Program-made: the position numbers and the translations under genes
In this document: positions 36,610-44,351 of the stretch, in pieces
Layout: each line of letters begins with the position of its first letter
Numbering within the stretch: position 1 is the first letter of the stretch
Notes under the pieces: generated by a model
Told to the model about the DNA's origin: nothing
The model's database searches: none
What the model saw: only the letters and a program-made list of their open reading frames with translations
Assembly: GCA_963816725.1 (NCBI GenBank)
Contig: CAWFMC010000018.1
Span: forward strand, 496,001-560,000
Length of the DNA stretch: 64,000 bases
Source of the DNA: CAVSUB01 sp963816725
GTDB taxonomy: Bacteria; Acidobacteriota; Vicinamibacteria; Vicinamibacterales; 2-12-FULL-66-21
Direction of reading: 5' to 3'

Positions 36610-36658
36610 ACGCTGAACGAACCGATGAACCCGAACCCGTCGAACCTTTCGAACCTGA
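36608..36658. repeat. Degenerate GAACC-word repeat across the hisH-hisF junction
   Basis: Repeated GAAC words (GAACGCT, GAACGAACC, GAACCC, CGAACCCGT, CGAACCTTT, CGAACCTG) run from the hisH stop into the first 11 codons of hisF. The last three units have a 9-nt spacing and match the reverse complement of the GGTTCGA words at 22247-22294. Confidence 0.55.
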
Positions 36659-37413
36659 AGAAACGAATAATCGCCTGCCTCGACGTGCGCGATGGCTCCG
36701 TGGTCAAAGGCGTGAACTTCGAAGGACTGCGCCGGGCGGGTGATCCGGCGGAGCTGGCGACGCGGTACAACGTCGAGGGGATCGACGAGGTGGTCATTCT
36801 CGACGTGGCTGCGACCCTCGAGCAGCGGCGGGCGCTCGCCGATACGATCCGCGCCGTCTCAGCGCAGCTGTTCATCCCGCTCGCGGTCGGCGGCGGAATC
36901 AAGACCGAGGCGGATGCCGATGCGGTCATCGAGGCGGGGGCCGACAAGGTCAGCTTGAACAGCGCGCCACTGGCGGACCCGGCACTCCTGACCCGGCTCG
37001 CCGGCCGATACGGCAGCCAGGCGGTCGTGGTGGCGATCGACGCCAAGCGCGACGGCGGTCGCTACGCGGTGTTCGCGCGCAGCGGGAGCACCGCGACCGG
37101 GCGCGATGCAGTGGAGTGGGCGCGCGAGGCCGAGGCGCGCGGCGCCGGCGAAGTCCTCCTGACCTCCATCGACCGCGACGGTACCCGCGCCGGTTTCGAC
37201 TGTGAGATGACCGCCGCCGTGTCCGCCGCCGTTTCGATCCCGGTCATCGCCTCGGGCGGCGCGGGAACGTTCGCGCATTTCGTCGAGGTCTTCACCACCG
37301 GCGCGGCCGACGCCGCGCTGGCCGCCTCCATCTTCCACTACTCGGAGCACGCGGTCAGCGATCTGAAGGAATACTTGAGTGAGGCGGGAGTTCCAGTGAG
37401 GTTGGTGGGGTGA
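36625..37413 (+). CDS. hisF: Imidazole glycerol phosphate synthase, cyclase subunit
   Basis: Beta-alpha barrel enzyme that makes IGP and AICAR. 262 aa. The family start KRIIACLDVRDGSVVKGVNF with the first catalytic Asp appears at residue 13. Also LAVGGGIKTEADADAVIEAG, GADKVSLNSAPL, the second catalytic Asp in LTSIDRDGTRAGFD, and VIASGGAGTFAHF. Residues 1-11 (MNPNPSNLSNL) have no counterpart in typical HisF and are encoded by a degenerate repeat of CGAACC words; no other ATG or GTG lies closer, so the repeat seems to supply the start codon. Confidence 0.95.
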   Translation: MNPNPSNLSNLKKRIIACLDVRDGSVVKGVNFEGLRRAGDPAELATRYNVEGIDEVVILDVAATLEQRRALADTIRAVSAQLFIPLAVGGGIKTEADADAVIEAGADKVSLNSAPLADPALLTRLAGRYGSQAVVVAIDAKRDGGRYAVFARSGSTATGRDAVEWAREAEARGAGEVLLTSIDRDGTRAGFDCEMTAAVSAAVSIPVIASGGAGTFAHFVEVFTTGAADAALAASIFHYSEHAVSDLKEYLSEAGVPVRLVG

Positions 37414-37416
37414 CAC

Positions 37417-37539
37417 GGGCTCAAGGCTTAGGCTCAGGGCTGATGGCCACAACGGAAGGTCACACGCCACGATTGTCGACGCTCTGGCTCAAAGCTCTTT
37501 ATCTGGCCCTTCGCCTTCAGCCTTAAGCCTTTAGCCAAT
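37417..37539. repeat. Forward and inverted heptamer blocks between hisF and hisA
   Basis: The 141-bp gap holds a forward block of GGCT words (37417-37442) and an inverted block CGCCTTC-AGCCTTA-AGCCTTT-AGCCAAT (37512-37539), 7-nt period. AAGGCTTA in the first is exactly complementary to TAAGCCTT in the second, so the RNA can fold back. The only large gap inside the his operon. Confidence 0.7.
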
Positions 37540-37554
37540 TCTCAAGGACTCCGC

Positions 37555-38259
37555 ATGCTCATCCCCTCGATCGATCTCCAAGGCGGCCGCATCGTCCAAC
37601 TCGTGCAGGGCGAGAAGCTGGCTATTGAAACCACCGACATCGAGGCCTGGATCGAGCGGTTGCGCGGCCAGCCCAAGGTGCAGCTGATCGATCTGGATGC
37701 GGCGAAAGGGGTGGGGCGCAACGAGGCGCTGGTGGCGCGGATCTGCGGCGAGCTGCCGTGCCGGGTCGGCGGCGGGATCCGGACGCCTGCGCGAGCGAAG
37801 GAAGTGCTCGCGCTCGGGGCCACGAAGGTGATCGTGAGTTCGGCCCTCTTCACGGAGACCGGCGTCGACCTGGCGATGGCCGAGGCGATGCGCGACGCCG
37901 CCGGCATCGAGCGACTCATCGCCGCCGTCGACAGCCGCGACGGCGTCGTCGTCATTCACGGCTGGCGGACCAAGCTGTCGCTGACGGCGGCCGCGGCCGC
38001 GCGGCTCCTCCAGCCGTATGCCGGCGAGTTCCTTTATACGCACGTCGACCGCGAGGGGATGATGCAGGGCACGGACATGGCCGCCATCGAGGCCGTCCGG
38101 CAGGCAACCACGCGGGCGTTGACCGCCGCCGGCGGGATCACCACACAGGAAGAAGTCGACGCCCTCGACCAGCGCGGCATCGACGCCGTGGTGGGGATGG
38201 CGTTGTACACCGGGCGATTGAACCTGCCGCCCGCCTCCAACTCTGGCTTCAGGCTCTAG
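37555..38259 (+). CDS. hisA: ProFAR isomerase
   Basis: Amadori-type isomerisation of ProFAR to PRFAR, on a beta-alpha barrel related to HisF. 234 aa. MLIPSIDLQGGRIVQLVQGE (catalytic Asp), LPCRVGGGIRTPARAKEVLA, the second-half Asp in YTHVDREGMMQGTD, and LTAAGGITTQEEVDALD. The last codons (SGFRL and the TAG stop) fall inside a GGCTTCA/GGCTCTA tandem array, so the repeat has replaced the native C-terminus. Last his gene here. Confidence 0.95.
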   Translation: MLIPSIDLQGGRIVQLVQGEKLAIETTDIEAWIERLRGQPKVQLIDLDAAKGVGRNEALVARICGELPCRVGGGIRTPARAKEVLALGATKVIVSSALFTETGVDLAMAEAMRDAAGIERLIAAVDSRDGVVVIHGWRTKLSLTAAAAARLLQPYAGEFLYTHVDREGMMQGTDMAAIEAVRQATTRALTAAGGITTQEEVDALDQRGIDAVVGMALYTGRLNLPPASNSGFRL

Positions 38260-38320
38260 GCTCTGGGCTTCAGGCCTGTCTGGCTGCTGGGCCTCAGGCC
38301 CGGCCGGCCAAAAGCCCAAA
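38245..38320. repeat. Heptamer tandem array at the 3' end of hisA
   Basis: Five contiguous units GGCTTCA-GGCTCTA-GGCTCTG-GGCTTCA-GGCCTGT (38245-38279); the hisA stop TAG straddles units two and three. After a GC-rich link come inverted units GCCAAAA-GCCCAAA (38307-38320). The pair can form a stem-loop and may end the his transcript. Confidence 0.8.
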
Positions 38321-38357
38321 GCGTAGAGGCCGTTCGCTGTTGTTGTACCCTCCCCCG

Positions 38358-40667
38358 ATGCGCTGGCCTCGCGTGATCGCAGCGGCAGTCCTTCTCATTA
38401 CGACGACCGCCTGCTCGCGGCCGAGCGGGCTGTTTTCTGAAGCGAACGCCCGCGCGCACGTGGGCATGCTCGCGGGCACTATCGGCAGCCGCGCCGTCGG
38501 CACGTCCGCCAACGCCCGCGCCCGCGAATACATCGTCGATCAATTGAAGCAGGCCGGGTTCGAGGTGCGGGTGCAGGAGGCGGACGCACGCCGGCCTGAG
38601 CTGGGCACGACCGCGCGGGTCGCCAACATCATCGCTACGCTCGCGGGTTCCCGCCGCGAGGCCATCGGCGTGATCGCGCACTACGACTCGCGACCCGACG
38701 CGCCAGGCGCGACCGACGATGGGTTGGGAGTGGCGGTGGCGTTGGAGGCGGCGCGCGTGCTGGCGGCGCGCGAGCGCCGGCAGTGGTCGGTGATGGTGGT
38801 CCTGACCGACGGGGAAGAGGCCGGGCTGATGGGTGCCGCCGCCCTGGTCACCGACCGCGACGTCACGAGCCGGCTGTCGGCGTACGTGCAGGTCGAGTCG
38901 ATCGGCTCCGACGGACCTGCGCTGTTGTTCGAAACCGGTCCCGGCAACCGCTGGCTCATCGATCCGTGGGCGCGCCACGCTCCGCATCCGCGCGGCGGCT
39001 CGTTCGCGATTGAAATCTACAAGCACCTGCCGAACGACACCGACTTTTCGATCCTCAGCCGGGACGAGATTCCCGGCCTCAACTTCGCGCCGGTGGGCGA
39101 CAGCTACGCGTATCACACGGCGCGGGACACGCCGGAACGGCTATCGCTGCGAACCATCCGCGACACCGGCGAGAACGTCGTGTCGATCCTCACCGCGCTC
39201 GATTCGACCGACATCACCCAGCGCTCGCCGGATCGCGGCACGTACTTCGATGTCGCCGGTAGCTCAGGGCTCGTCTACGGCTCGACGCTCGGCCGCCTTC
39301 TCGCGATCGCCGCAATCGTGTTCGGGGTGTTGGCGTGGGTGCGGGTCACGGCCACGGCTGTCGCCATGGCCGGCCTGCTTCGCTGGCTGCTGACGGCGAT
39401 CTGGTCGGCGGTCGGCGTAGGGGCCGCCTTCGCTTCGATGACGCTGACGACGTGGGCGTTGCGAGAAGGACGCGAGGTCTACCACCCGTGGTACGCGCGC
39501 CCGGGCCGGTTGTTCGTGCTGTTGCTGGTCGTCGGCGCCCTCTCGGCATGGAGCGTGAGCCGCGCGGGACGCTGGCTGCCTGAACGGGCACACGGCTGGC
39601 GCCATCCCCTGGTCGTGTGGAGTCTGTCCCTGCCGATCTGGATTGCGTTGGCGATGGCCGCGTTCTTCGTGGCGCCGTCGGCGGCGTATCTGTGGGTTCT
39701 TCCACTCCTCGCGGCCGGCGTGCTCTTCACAGTCGTGCCACCCCGAAGCGAGTGGGCCGTTCGCGCCGCTTCGCTGATCGTGCTGGTGCTGACGGCGATC
39801 TTCTGGCTGCGTGATACGGCGATCCTGTTCGGATTCCTGGTCGCCACGCTCGGGCGTCTTCCGATCATCACGCCGGTGTTCGTGTTCGCGGGCCTGCTGA
39901 CGCTCTCAGGCCTCATGCTCGCGCCGCCCTTTCTCGGCACCTTCGCCGCGACCCGTCGTCTGTTGCGACCATCGGTGTTCACCACGCTGGCGCTCGTCGG
40001 TCTGGCGTTCAGCGCGGCGGCCGCGTACCGCGCGCCTGCCTACACGGTGGACGCGCCGCTGCGCCGCATCGTGAGAGTGCTGCAGCCGCCGGACGCCCTA
40101 CCCATCTGGGAGGTCGGCTCGAACGAGCCCGGACTCGATGTGGCGCCGGGCGCACCCGCCGGGTGGCTTCCGGTCACCACGGCCGTGACACCGGGCGGCA
40201 TCCCGTGGGGACGGCTCGCCTCCCCATTCGTCTTCAGAACCGCCGGGGGGACGCTCGGCGAGGCGCCGGCGCGCGTCACCCAGGCATCGTTGCAACCGGT
40301 CGAAGGCGGCCTCGAGCTGCTGATCTCGGTCGTCCCGCGCGAACCGGGGCTGACCGTCACGTTCGTCCTGCCGCCCGGGATCGTCCCGAGCCGGCACAAC
40401 CTGCCGGGCCTGGAGCGATCCGGCACGTGGGCGGCCAGCTACGTCGCGGTTCCGTCCGATGGCATCCTGTTCCGCGCCGCGTTCGCCACCACGGATGCGG
40501 CCCGTATCGGCGAGCCGATGGTGCTCGTGACCTCGTCTCGGCTGCCCGGCGGGGAAGGCTGGCAGTCACTGCCCTCATGGCTGCCGCAGGAGCACGCGGT
40601 GTGGACAGCAACGGCGACCTGGGCGTTACGGGCGCCGATCATCCTCCCGGTGCCTCCGTTACGTTGA
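38358..40667 (+). CDS. M28-family zinc aminopeptidase with C-terminal membrane domain
   Basis: 769 aa from ATG 38358; longer in-frame extension runs back through hisA and is rejected. The N-terminus is a lipoprotein-like signal ending TTAC. Residues about 60-290 are an M28 peptidase: zinc ligands in GVIAHYDSRPDAPGATDDG, catalytic Glu in VVLTDGEEAGLMGAAAL, and a final His in YAYHTARDTPERL. Residues about 310-570 hold roughly eight transmembrane helices, then a beta-rich domain of about 190 residues. This resembles the layout of eukaryotic ER metallopeptidase 1 and its bacterial relatives. TACCCT ends 6 nt before the ATG, possibly a -10. Substrate unknown. Confidence 0.87.
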   Translation: MRWPRVIAAAVLLITTTACSRPSGLFSEANARAHVGMLAGTIGSRAVGTSANARAREYIVDQLKQAGFEVRVQEADARRPELGTTARVANIIATLAGSRREAIGVIAHYDSRPDAPGATDDGLGVAVALEAARVLAARERRQWSVMVVLTDGEEAGLMGAAALVTDRDVTSRLSAYVQVESIGSDGPALLFETGPGNRWLIDPWARHAPHPRGGSFAIEIYKHLPNDTDFSILSRDEIPGLNFAPVGDSYAYHTARDTPERLSLRTIRDTGENVVSILTALDSTDITQRSPDRGTYFDVAGSSGLVYGSTLGRLLAIAAIVFGVLAWVRVTATAVAMAGLLRWLLTAIWSAVGVGAAFASMTLTTWALREGREVYHPWYARPGRLFVLLLVVGALSAWSVSRAGRWLPERAHGWRHPLVVWSLSLPIWIALAMAAFFVAPSAAYLWVLPLLAAGVLFTVVPPRSEWAVRAASLIVLVLTAIFWLRDTAILFGFLVATLGRLPIITPVFVFAGLLTLSGLMLAPPFLGTFAATRRLLRPSVFTTLALVGLAFSAAAAYRAPAYTVDAPLRRIVRVLQPPDALPIWEVGSNEPGLDVAPGAPAGWLPVTTAVTPGGIPWGRLASPFVFRTAGGTLGEAPARVTQASLQPVEGGLELLISVVPREPGLTVTFVLPPGIVPSRHNLPGLERSGTWAASYVAVPSDGILFRAAFATTDAARIGEPMVLVTSSRLPGGEGWQSLPSWLPQEHAVWTATATWALRAPIILPVPPLR

Positions 40668-40699
40668 CATCCGTAGCCGCTACGTTATTCTACGTAGCG
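40664..40699 (+). promoter_or_regulatory. Promoter with a perfect inverted repeat around the -10 box
   Basis: -35 TTGACA (40664-40669, overlapping the upstream stop codon), 16-nt spacer, -10 TATTCT (40686-40691). Perfect 8-bp arms CGCTACGT (40678-40685) and ACGTAGCG (40692-40699) flank exactly the -10 hexamer. A third half-site GTAGC lies at 40673-40677. The ATG follows at 40701, so the mRNA would have almost no leader. A dimeric repressor binding here would hide the -10. Confidence 0.7.
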
Positions 40700-40700
40700 C

Positions 40701-41846
40701 ATGGCGAACCCTTTCGTCTATGGCGAGGTCGTGCCGGCGGCGGCGTTCGTCGATCGCGAGGTCGAGCTCGAGCGGCTGGCTGACGACCTGCGTGCCGGCC
40801 AGAAGATCTTCCTGATCTCGCCGCGCCGCTACGGCAAGTCCTCACTCGTCCGCCAGGCGCTGGCCGCGGTGTCGAGGAGCGGCGTGCTGACCGCCGACGT
40901 GACCGTCAGCAGCTTCAGCTCGTACGTCGCGTTCCTCGAGGGCTACGCCCAGGCGCTGGTGGCGATGGAGACGCGCCTCGAGCGGGCGACGGCGTGGCTG
41001 CGCGACCTGCTGAACGGGGTGCGCGCCGAGGTCCGGGTCGAACCGGACCGGGTCGGCAAGCGTGGACTGCGCGTCAGCTTCCCGGCCGTTCGGTCGGAGC
41101 GTGACGTCTCGCGGCTGGCCCAGGAGGTGTTCGCGTTACCGGGTCGGATCGCCGAAGTCCGCGGCCGGCGGCTCGCGGTCGCGCTCGACGAATTCCAGGC
41201 GATCGGCGGCTTCAACGGCGGCAGCGTCGAACACGCGCTGCGCGCCGCGGTGCAGACCCAGCGGGCAGTGGGGTACGTGTTTTCGGGGTCCGAGCCCACG
41301 TTGATGGAACGCATGCTCGGCCGCAGCCGGCCGTTCTACAAGGCCGGACCGGTCATGCGGCTCCAGAAGGTGCCGGCGGATCGGTTCGCCCAGTTCATCG
41401 ACACCCGGTTCAAGGCGGGCGGCATCAAAGCCGAACCGGGCCTGGGCGCAGCGATCGTCGAGCTGGCGGGCAATCTGCCGTACGACGTCCAGCGGCTGGC
41501 GCACGAAGTCTGGGACGATGTGCGGAGCGAGCGGCGGAAGGCGGCGGACCTCGACGATCTGCACGGCACGCTGCGGCGGCTGCTCGGTGAGCACGAGACG
41601 CTGTTCGAGAGCACGTGGCAACGTCTCACGTTGGCGCAGCGCGGCGCCTTGCGTGCCGCCGTGCTCGAGGACGGACGCGAGTTGCTGTCCGCGGATGTCC
41701 GCACGCGATATCGTTTGAGCGGCACGTCGACCGTGCAGGCCTCACTCGGGGCGCTCCTGCGCGACGACGTGATCGCGCGCGAGGGCGACCGTTACGTGGT
41801 CGTCGACTCGTTGTTCAGGGAATGGGTCGCCCGGCGGACCTTTTGA
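40701..41846 (+). CDS. AAA/STAND-like ATPase with C-terminal winged-helix region
   Basis: 381 aa. N-terminal ATPase of the archaeal-type ATPase group: GEVVPAAAFVDREVELERLA, Walker A variant LISPRRYGKSSLVRQAL, Walker B RLAVALDEFQAIGGF, sensor region YVFSGSEPTLMERML. Residues about 310-381 (FESTWQRLTLAQRGALRAA, TSTVQASLGALLRDDVIARE, VVVDSLFREWVARR) look like a winged helix. Such proteins occur as solitary genes, sometimes tied to stress or defence, with no fixed role. It stands 10 bp before an MFS transporter and may share its transcript. Its own C-terminal domain could bind the inverted repeat in its promoter; that is a guess. Confidence 0.8.
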   Translation: MANPFVYGEVVPAAAFVDREVELERLADDLRAGQKIFLISPRRYGKSSLVRQALAAVSRSGVLTADVTVSSFSSYVAFLEGYAQALVAMETRLERATAWLRDLLNGVRAEVRVEPDRVGKRGLRVSFPAVRSERDVSRLAQEVFALPGRIAEVRGRRLAVALDEFQAIGGFNGGSVEHALRAAVQTQRAVGYVFSGSEPTLMERMLGRSRPFYKAGPVMRLQKVPADRFAQFIDTRFKAGGIKAEPGLGAAIVELAGNLPYDVQRLAHEVWDDVRSERRKAADLDDLHGTLRRLLGEHETLFESTWQRLTLAQRGALRAAVLEDGRELLSADVRTRYRLSGTSTVQASLGALLRDDVIAREGDRYVVVDSLFREWVARRTF

Positions 41847-41856
41847 GTCGCACTCT

Positions 41857-43173
41857 ATGAACTTCCTCGATCGTCTAGGCCTCGGCCGGCGCGACCTGCG
41901 CGCCTGGGCGATGTACGACTGGGCCAACTCCGCGTTCCAGACCACGATCGTCGCCGCCGTCTTCCCGATCTATTTCCACAAGGTCGCCGCGGCCAACCTG
42001 CTGCCGGCGGTCGCCACCAGCCGCTTCGCCTGGGCCACGGCCCTCGCGATCCTGATCGTCGCGGTCATCGCTCCCCTGCTCGGGGCCATCGCCGATTTCG
42101 CACCGGTCAAAAAGAAGCTGCTGGCGATATTTCTGCTCGTCGGGGTCGCGGCGACGATAGGGATGTACTGGATCGAGCGCGGCGACTGGCGACTGGCGCT
42201 GATCCTGTTCGTCATCGGCAACGTCGGCGTCGCGGGCAGCGTCGTGTTCTACGAGTCGCTGCTGCCGCACCTGGTCGACGAGTCGATGCTCGACCGCGTG
42301 TCGTCGGCGGGCTATGCGGTCGGATACCTCGGCGGCGGCATGCTGCTCGCGATCAACCTGCTGATGATTCAAATGCCCGGAACCTTCGGCCTGAAGGACG
42401 CCGGCGTGGCGACCCGCCTGTCCATGGCCAGCGTCGGGATCTGGTGGCTGGTGTTCTCGATCCCGATGTTCCGGCAAGTGGCAGAGCCGCCCGTCCGTGT
42501 GACCGCCGGGGACCGTCCGTCCGGCAACATGGTCGTCAACGGCGCGCGCCGCCTGGTCGCGACCTTTCACGAGCTTCGCAAGTACAAGCAGGCGTTCCTC
42601 CTGCTCGTCGCCTTTCTGCTCTACAACGACGGCATCCAGACGATTGTCCGGATGGCGACCACCTACGGCGCGGAGCTGAAGATCGACGACAACGCGATGA
42701 TCCTGGCGCTGCTGATCACGCAGTTCATCGGCGTGCCGTTCGCGTTCCTGTTCGGCTCGCTGGCCGGACGCATCGGCGCCAAGCACGCGGTCTTCGCCGG
42801 CCTGGCGGTCTATGCCGGGATCACCATCCTCGGCTACTACATGCGCTCGGCGGCGGAGTTCATGGCGCTCGCCGTGCTGGTCGGCATGGTCCAGGGGGGC
42901 ACGCAGGCGCTGAGCCGCTCGCTGTTCGCCAGCATGATCCCGCGCCATCAATCGTCGGAGTTCTTTGCCTTCTTCGGCGTGTTCGAGCGCTACGCGGGCA
43001 TCCTGGGTCCGGCGGTGTTCGCCTACGTGGTCGAGCACAGCGGCACCAGCCGGAACGCCATTCTCTCGGTGATCCTGTTCTTCATCCTGGGGGCGGGGAT
43101 CCTGCTCTTCGTCGACGTGGATGCGGGGCGCACCGCCGCGCGGGCGGCTGAGCGCGACGCGAGCCTCGCCTGA
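41857..43173 (+). CDS. MFS transporter, UMF1 (Atg22-like) family
   Basis: 438 aa with about twelve transmembrane helices. The N-terminus DLRAWAMYDWANSAFQTTI is the hallmark of the UMF1/Atg22-like family. Other conserved pieces: PLLGAIADFAPVKKKLLAI, FLLYNDGIQTIVRMATTYGA and GMVQGGTQALSRSLFASMIP. Yeast Atg22 exports amino acids from the vacuole; the bacterial substrate is unknown. A perfect hairpin begins within the last codons. Confidence 0.9.
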   Translation: MNFLDRLGLGRRDLRAWAMYDWANSAFQTTIVAAVFPIYFHKVAAANLLPAVATSRFAWATALAILIVAVIAPLLGAIADFAPVKKKLLAIFLLVGVAATIGMYWIERGDWRLALILFVIGNVGVAGSVVFYESLLPHLVDESMLDRVSSAGYAVGYLGGGMLLAINLLMIQMPGTFGLKDAGVATRLSMASVGIWWLVFSIPMFRQVAEPPVRVTAGDRPSGNMVVNGARRLVATFHELRKYKQAFLLLVAFLLYNDGIQTIVRMATTYGAELKIDDNAMILALLITQFIGVPFAFLFGSLAGRIGAKHAVFAGLAVYAGITILGYYMRSAAEFMALAVLVGMVQGGTQALSRSLFASMIPRHQSSEFFAFFGVFERYAGILGPAVFAYVVEHSGTSRNAILSVILFFILGAGILLFVDVDAGRTAARAAERDASLA

Positions 43174-43191
43174 CCTGACCTTCAGGTCAGG
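43169..43191 (+). terminator. Hairpin across the MFS gene stop codon
   Basis: Perfect 10-bp arms CCTGACCTGA (43169-43178) and TCAGGTCAGG (43182-43191) with a 3-nt loop; the stop TGA is part of the stem. No T-tract follows. Confidence 0.5.
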
Positions 43192-43312
43192 TCGCCGGGC
43201 TTCATGCCGGGCACGATGTGACCGTCGCCGCGGGGGCGGTCGTCTCAGGTTGTGTCGCGGTCGAGTCGCCGTTTTCAGCGTTCCGCACGTCTAACACACG
43301 CATGGTGACCAG

Positions 43313-44245
43313 ATGAAGATCGTGATCGCCGGCGGCTCCGGTTTCCTCGGCGGCCCGCTCGCGGAGGTCTACGCGGAGGAAGGGCACCAGGTAATCGTCC
43401 TCACCCGTTCGGTCCCGTCCGGCGAATCACGCCACGACCCCGGCACCGGCGTGCCCGGAATCACGCGGCTCGGGTGGACCGCCGACGGCAAAATCGGCCC
43501 GTGGGCGGCGATTGTCGAAGCAGCAGACGCGGTCATCAACCTGTCCGGCGAAGCGATCGACAAGGGCCGCTGGACGCCCCAGCGCAAAGCCCAGCTCCGC
43601 GACAGCCGGATCCTCGCCACCCGGAGCCTGGCCGCGTCGATTCTCGCCGCCGCAGTGCCGCCGAAGGTGTTCGTCAGCGGCAGCGCGATCGGGTATTACG
43701 GTGACACCGGGGACCGTCCGATTACCGAGTCCTCACCGCCCGGCCACGACTTCCTCGCGCAGCTCTGCGAGGACTGGGAGGGTGAAGCGCATCGCGCCGG
43801 ATCCTCCGGGGCGCGGGTCGCGTTGCTCCGCACCGGCGTGGTGCTGGATCAATCCGGCGGCGCCCTGCCGCGGATGATGCTGCCGTTCAAGTTCTTCGCC
43901 GGCGGGCCGCTCGGTTCCGGAAAGCAGTACGTCTCGTGGATTCAACGCCTCGACTGGGTGGAGATGGTCCGATGGATCGTGGAGACGCCAGACGCGTCCG
44001 GTCCGATCAACGCCACCGCCCCGGCGCCGGTCACCAACAAGGAGTTGACGCGCGCCATCGGCCGCTCGATGCATCGCCCGGGCCTCCTGCCGGTCCCGCC
44101 CTTCGCGCTGAAGCTCGCCGTTGGTGGCCTCGCGGAGTCCATCCTCGGCGGCCAGCGGGTGCTGCCGGCCCGCGCGCTCGCGCTCGGCTATCACTTCCGC
44201 TATCCGGACATCGACCAGGCGTTCAGGGGGATGTTCGGGCTCTAG
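43313..44245 (+). CDS. TIGR01777-family SDR-type oxidoreductase (YfcH-like)
   Basis: 310 aa. N-terminal NAD(P)-binding motif KIVIAGGSGFLGGPLAEVY of extended short-chain dehydrogenases, then VINLSGEAIDKGRWTPQRKA, KVFVSGSAIGYYGDTGDRPI with the catalytic-region Tyr, LRTGVVLDQSGGALPRMMLP and a C-terminal DUF1731-type segment (VLPARALALGYHFRYPDIDQ). Family members are annotated as epimerases, but no reaction has been assigned that I can vouch for. It is followed at once by a heptamer array and a convergent gene. Confidence 0.92.
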   Translation: MKIVIAGGSGFLGGPLAEVYAEEGHQVIVLTRSVPSGESRHDPGTGVPGITRLGWTADGKIGPWAAIVEAADAVINLSGEAIDKGRWTPQRKAQLRDSRILATRSLAASILAAAVPPKVFVSGSAIGYYGDTGDRPITESSPPGHDFLAQLCEDWEGEAHRAGSSGARVALLRTGVVLDQSGGALPRMMLPFKFFAGGPLGSGKQYVSWIQRLDWVEMVRWIVETPDASGPINATAPAPVTNKELTRAIGRSMHRPGLLPVPPFALKLAVGGLAESILGGQRVLPARALALGYHFRYPDIDQAFRGMFGL

Positions 44246-44247
44246 CA

Positions 44248-44336
44248 GGCGTTGGGCTTTAGGCGTTGGGCGTTGGGCTCGTCAGGCTTCAGGCCAAAAG
44301 TCACACAGGCCCAAAGCCTAAAGCCCAAAGCCAAAG
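44248..44336. repeat. Forward and inverted heptamer arrays between convergent genes
   Basis: Forward: GGCGTTG-GGCTTTA-GGCGTTG-GGCGTTG-GGCTCGT (44248-44282), then GGCTTCA and GGCCAAA. Inverted: GCCCAAA-GCCTAAA-GCCCAAA-GCCAAAG (44309-44336... read as 7-nt units). The forward unit GGCTTTA is exactly complementary to TAAAGCC in the inverted block. Begins 2 bp after a stop codon and may work as a terminator for both converging genes. Confidence 0.8.
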
Positions 44337-44351
44337 ACCGGCGCGCAGCGC

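Noticed and set aside
37758..38357. N-terminal extension of the M28 peptidase back through hisA
   Set aside because: It is the hisA sequence read in another frame; the lipoprotein-type signal starts at 38358.
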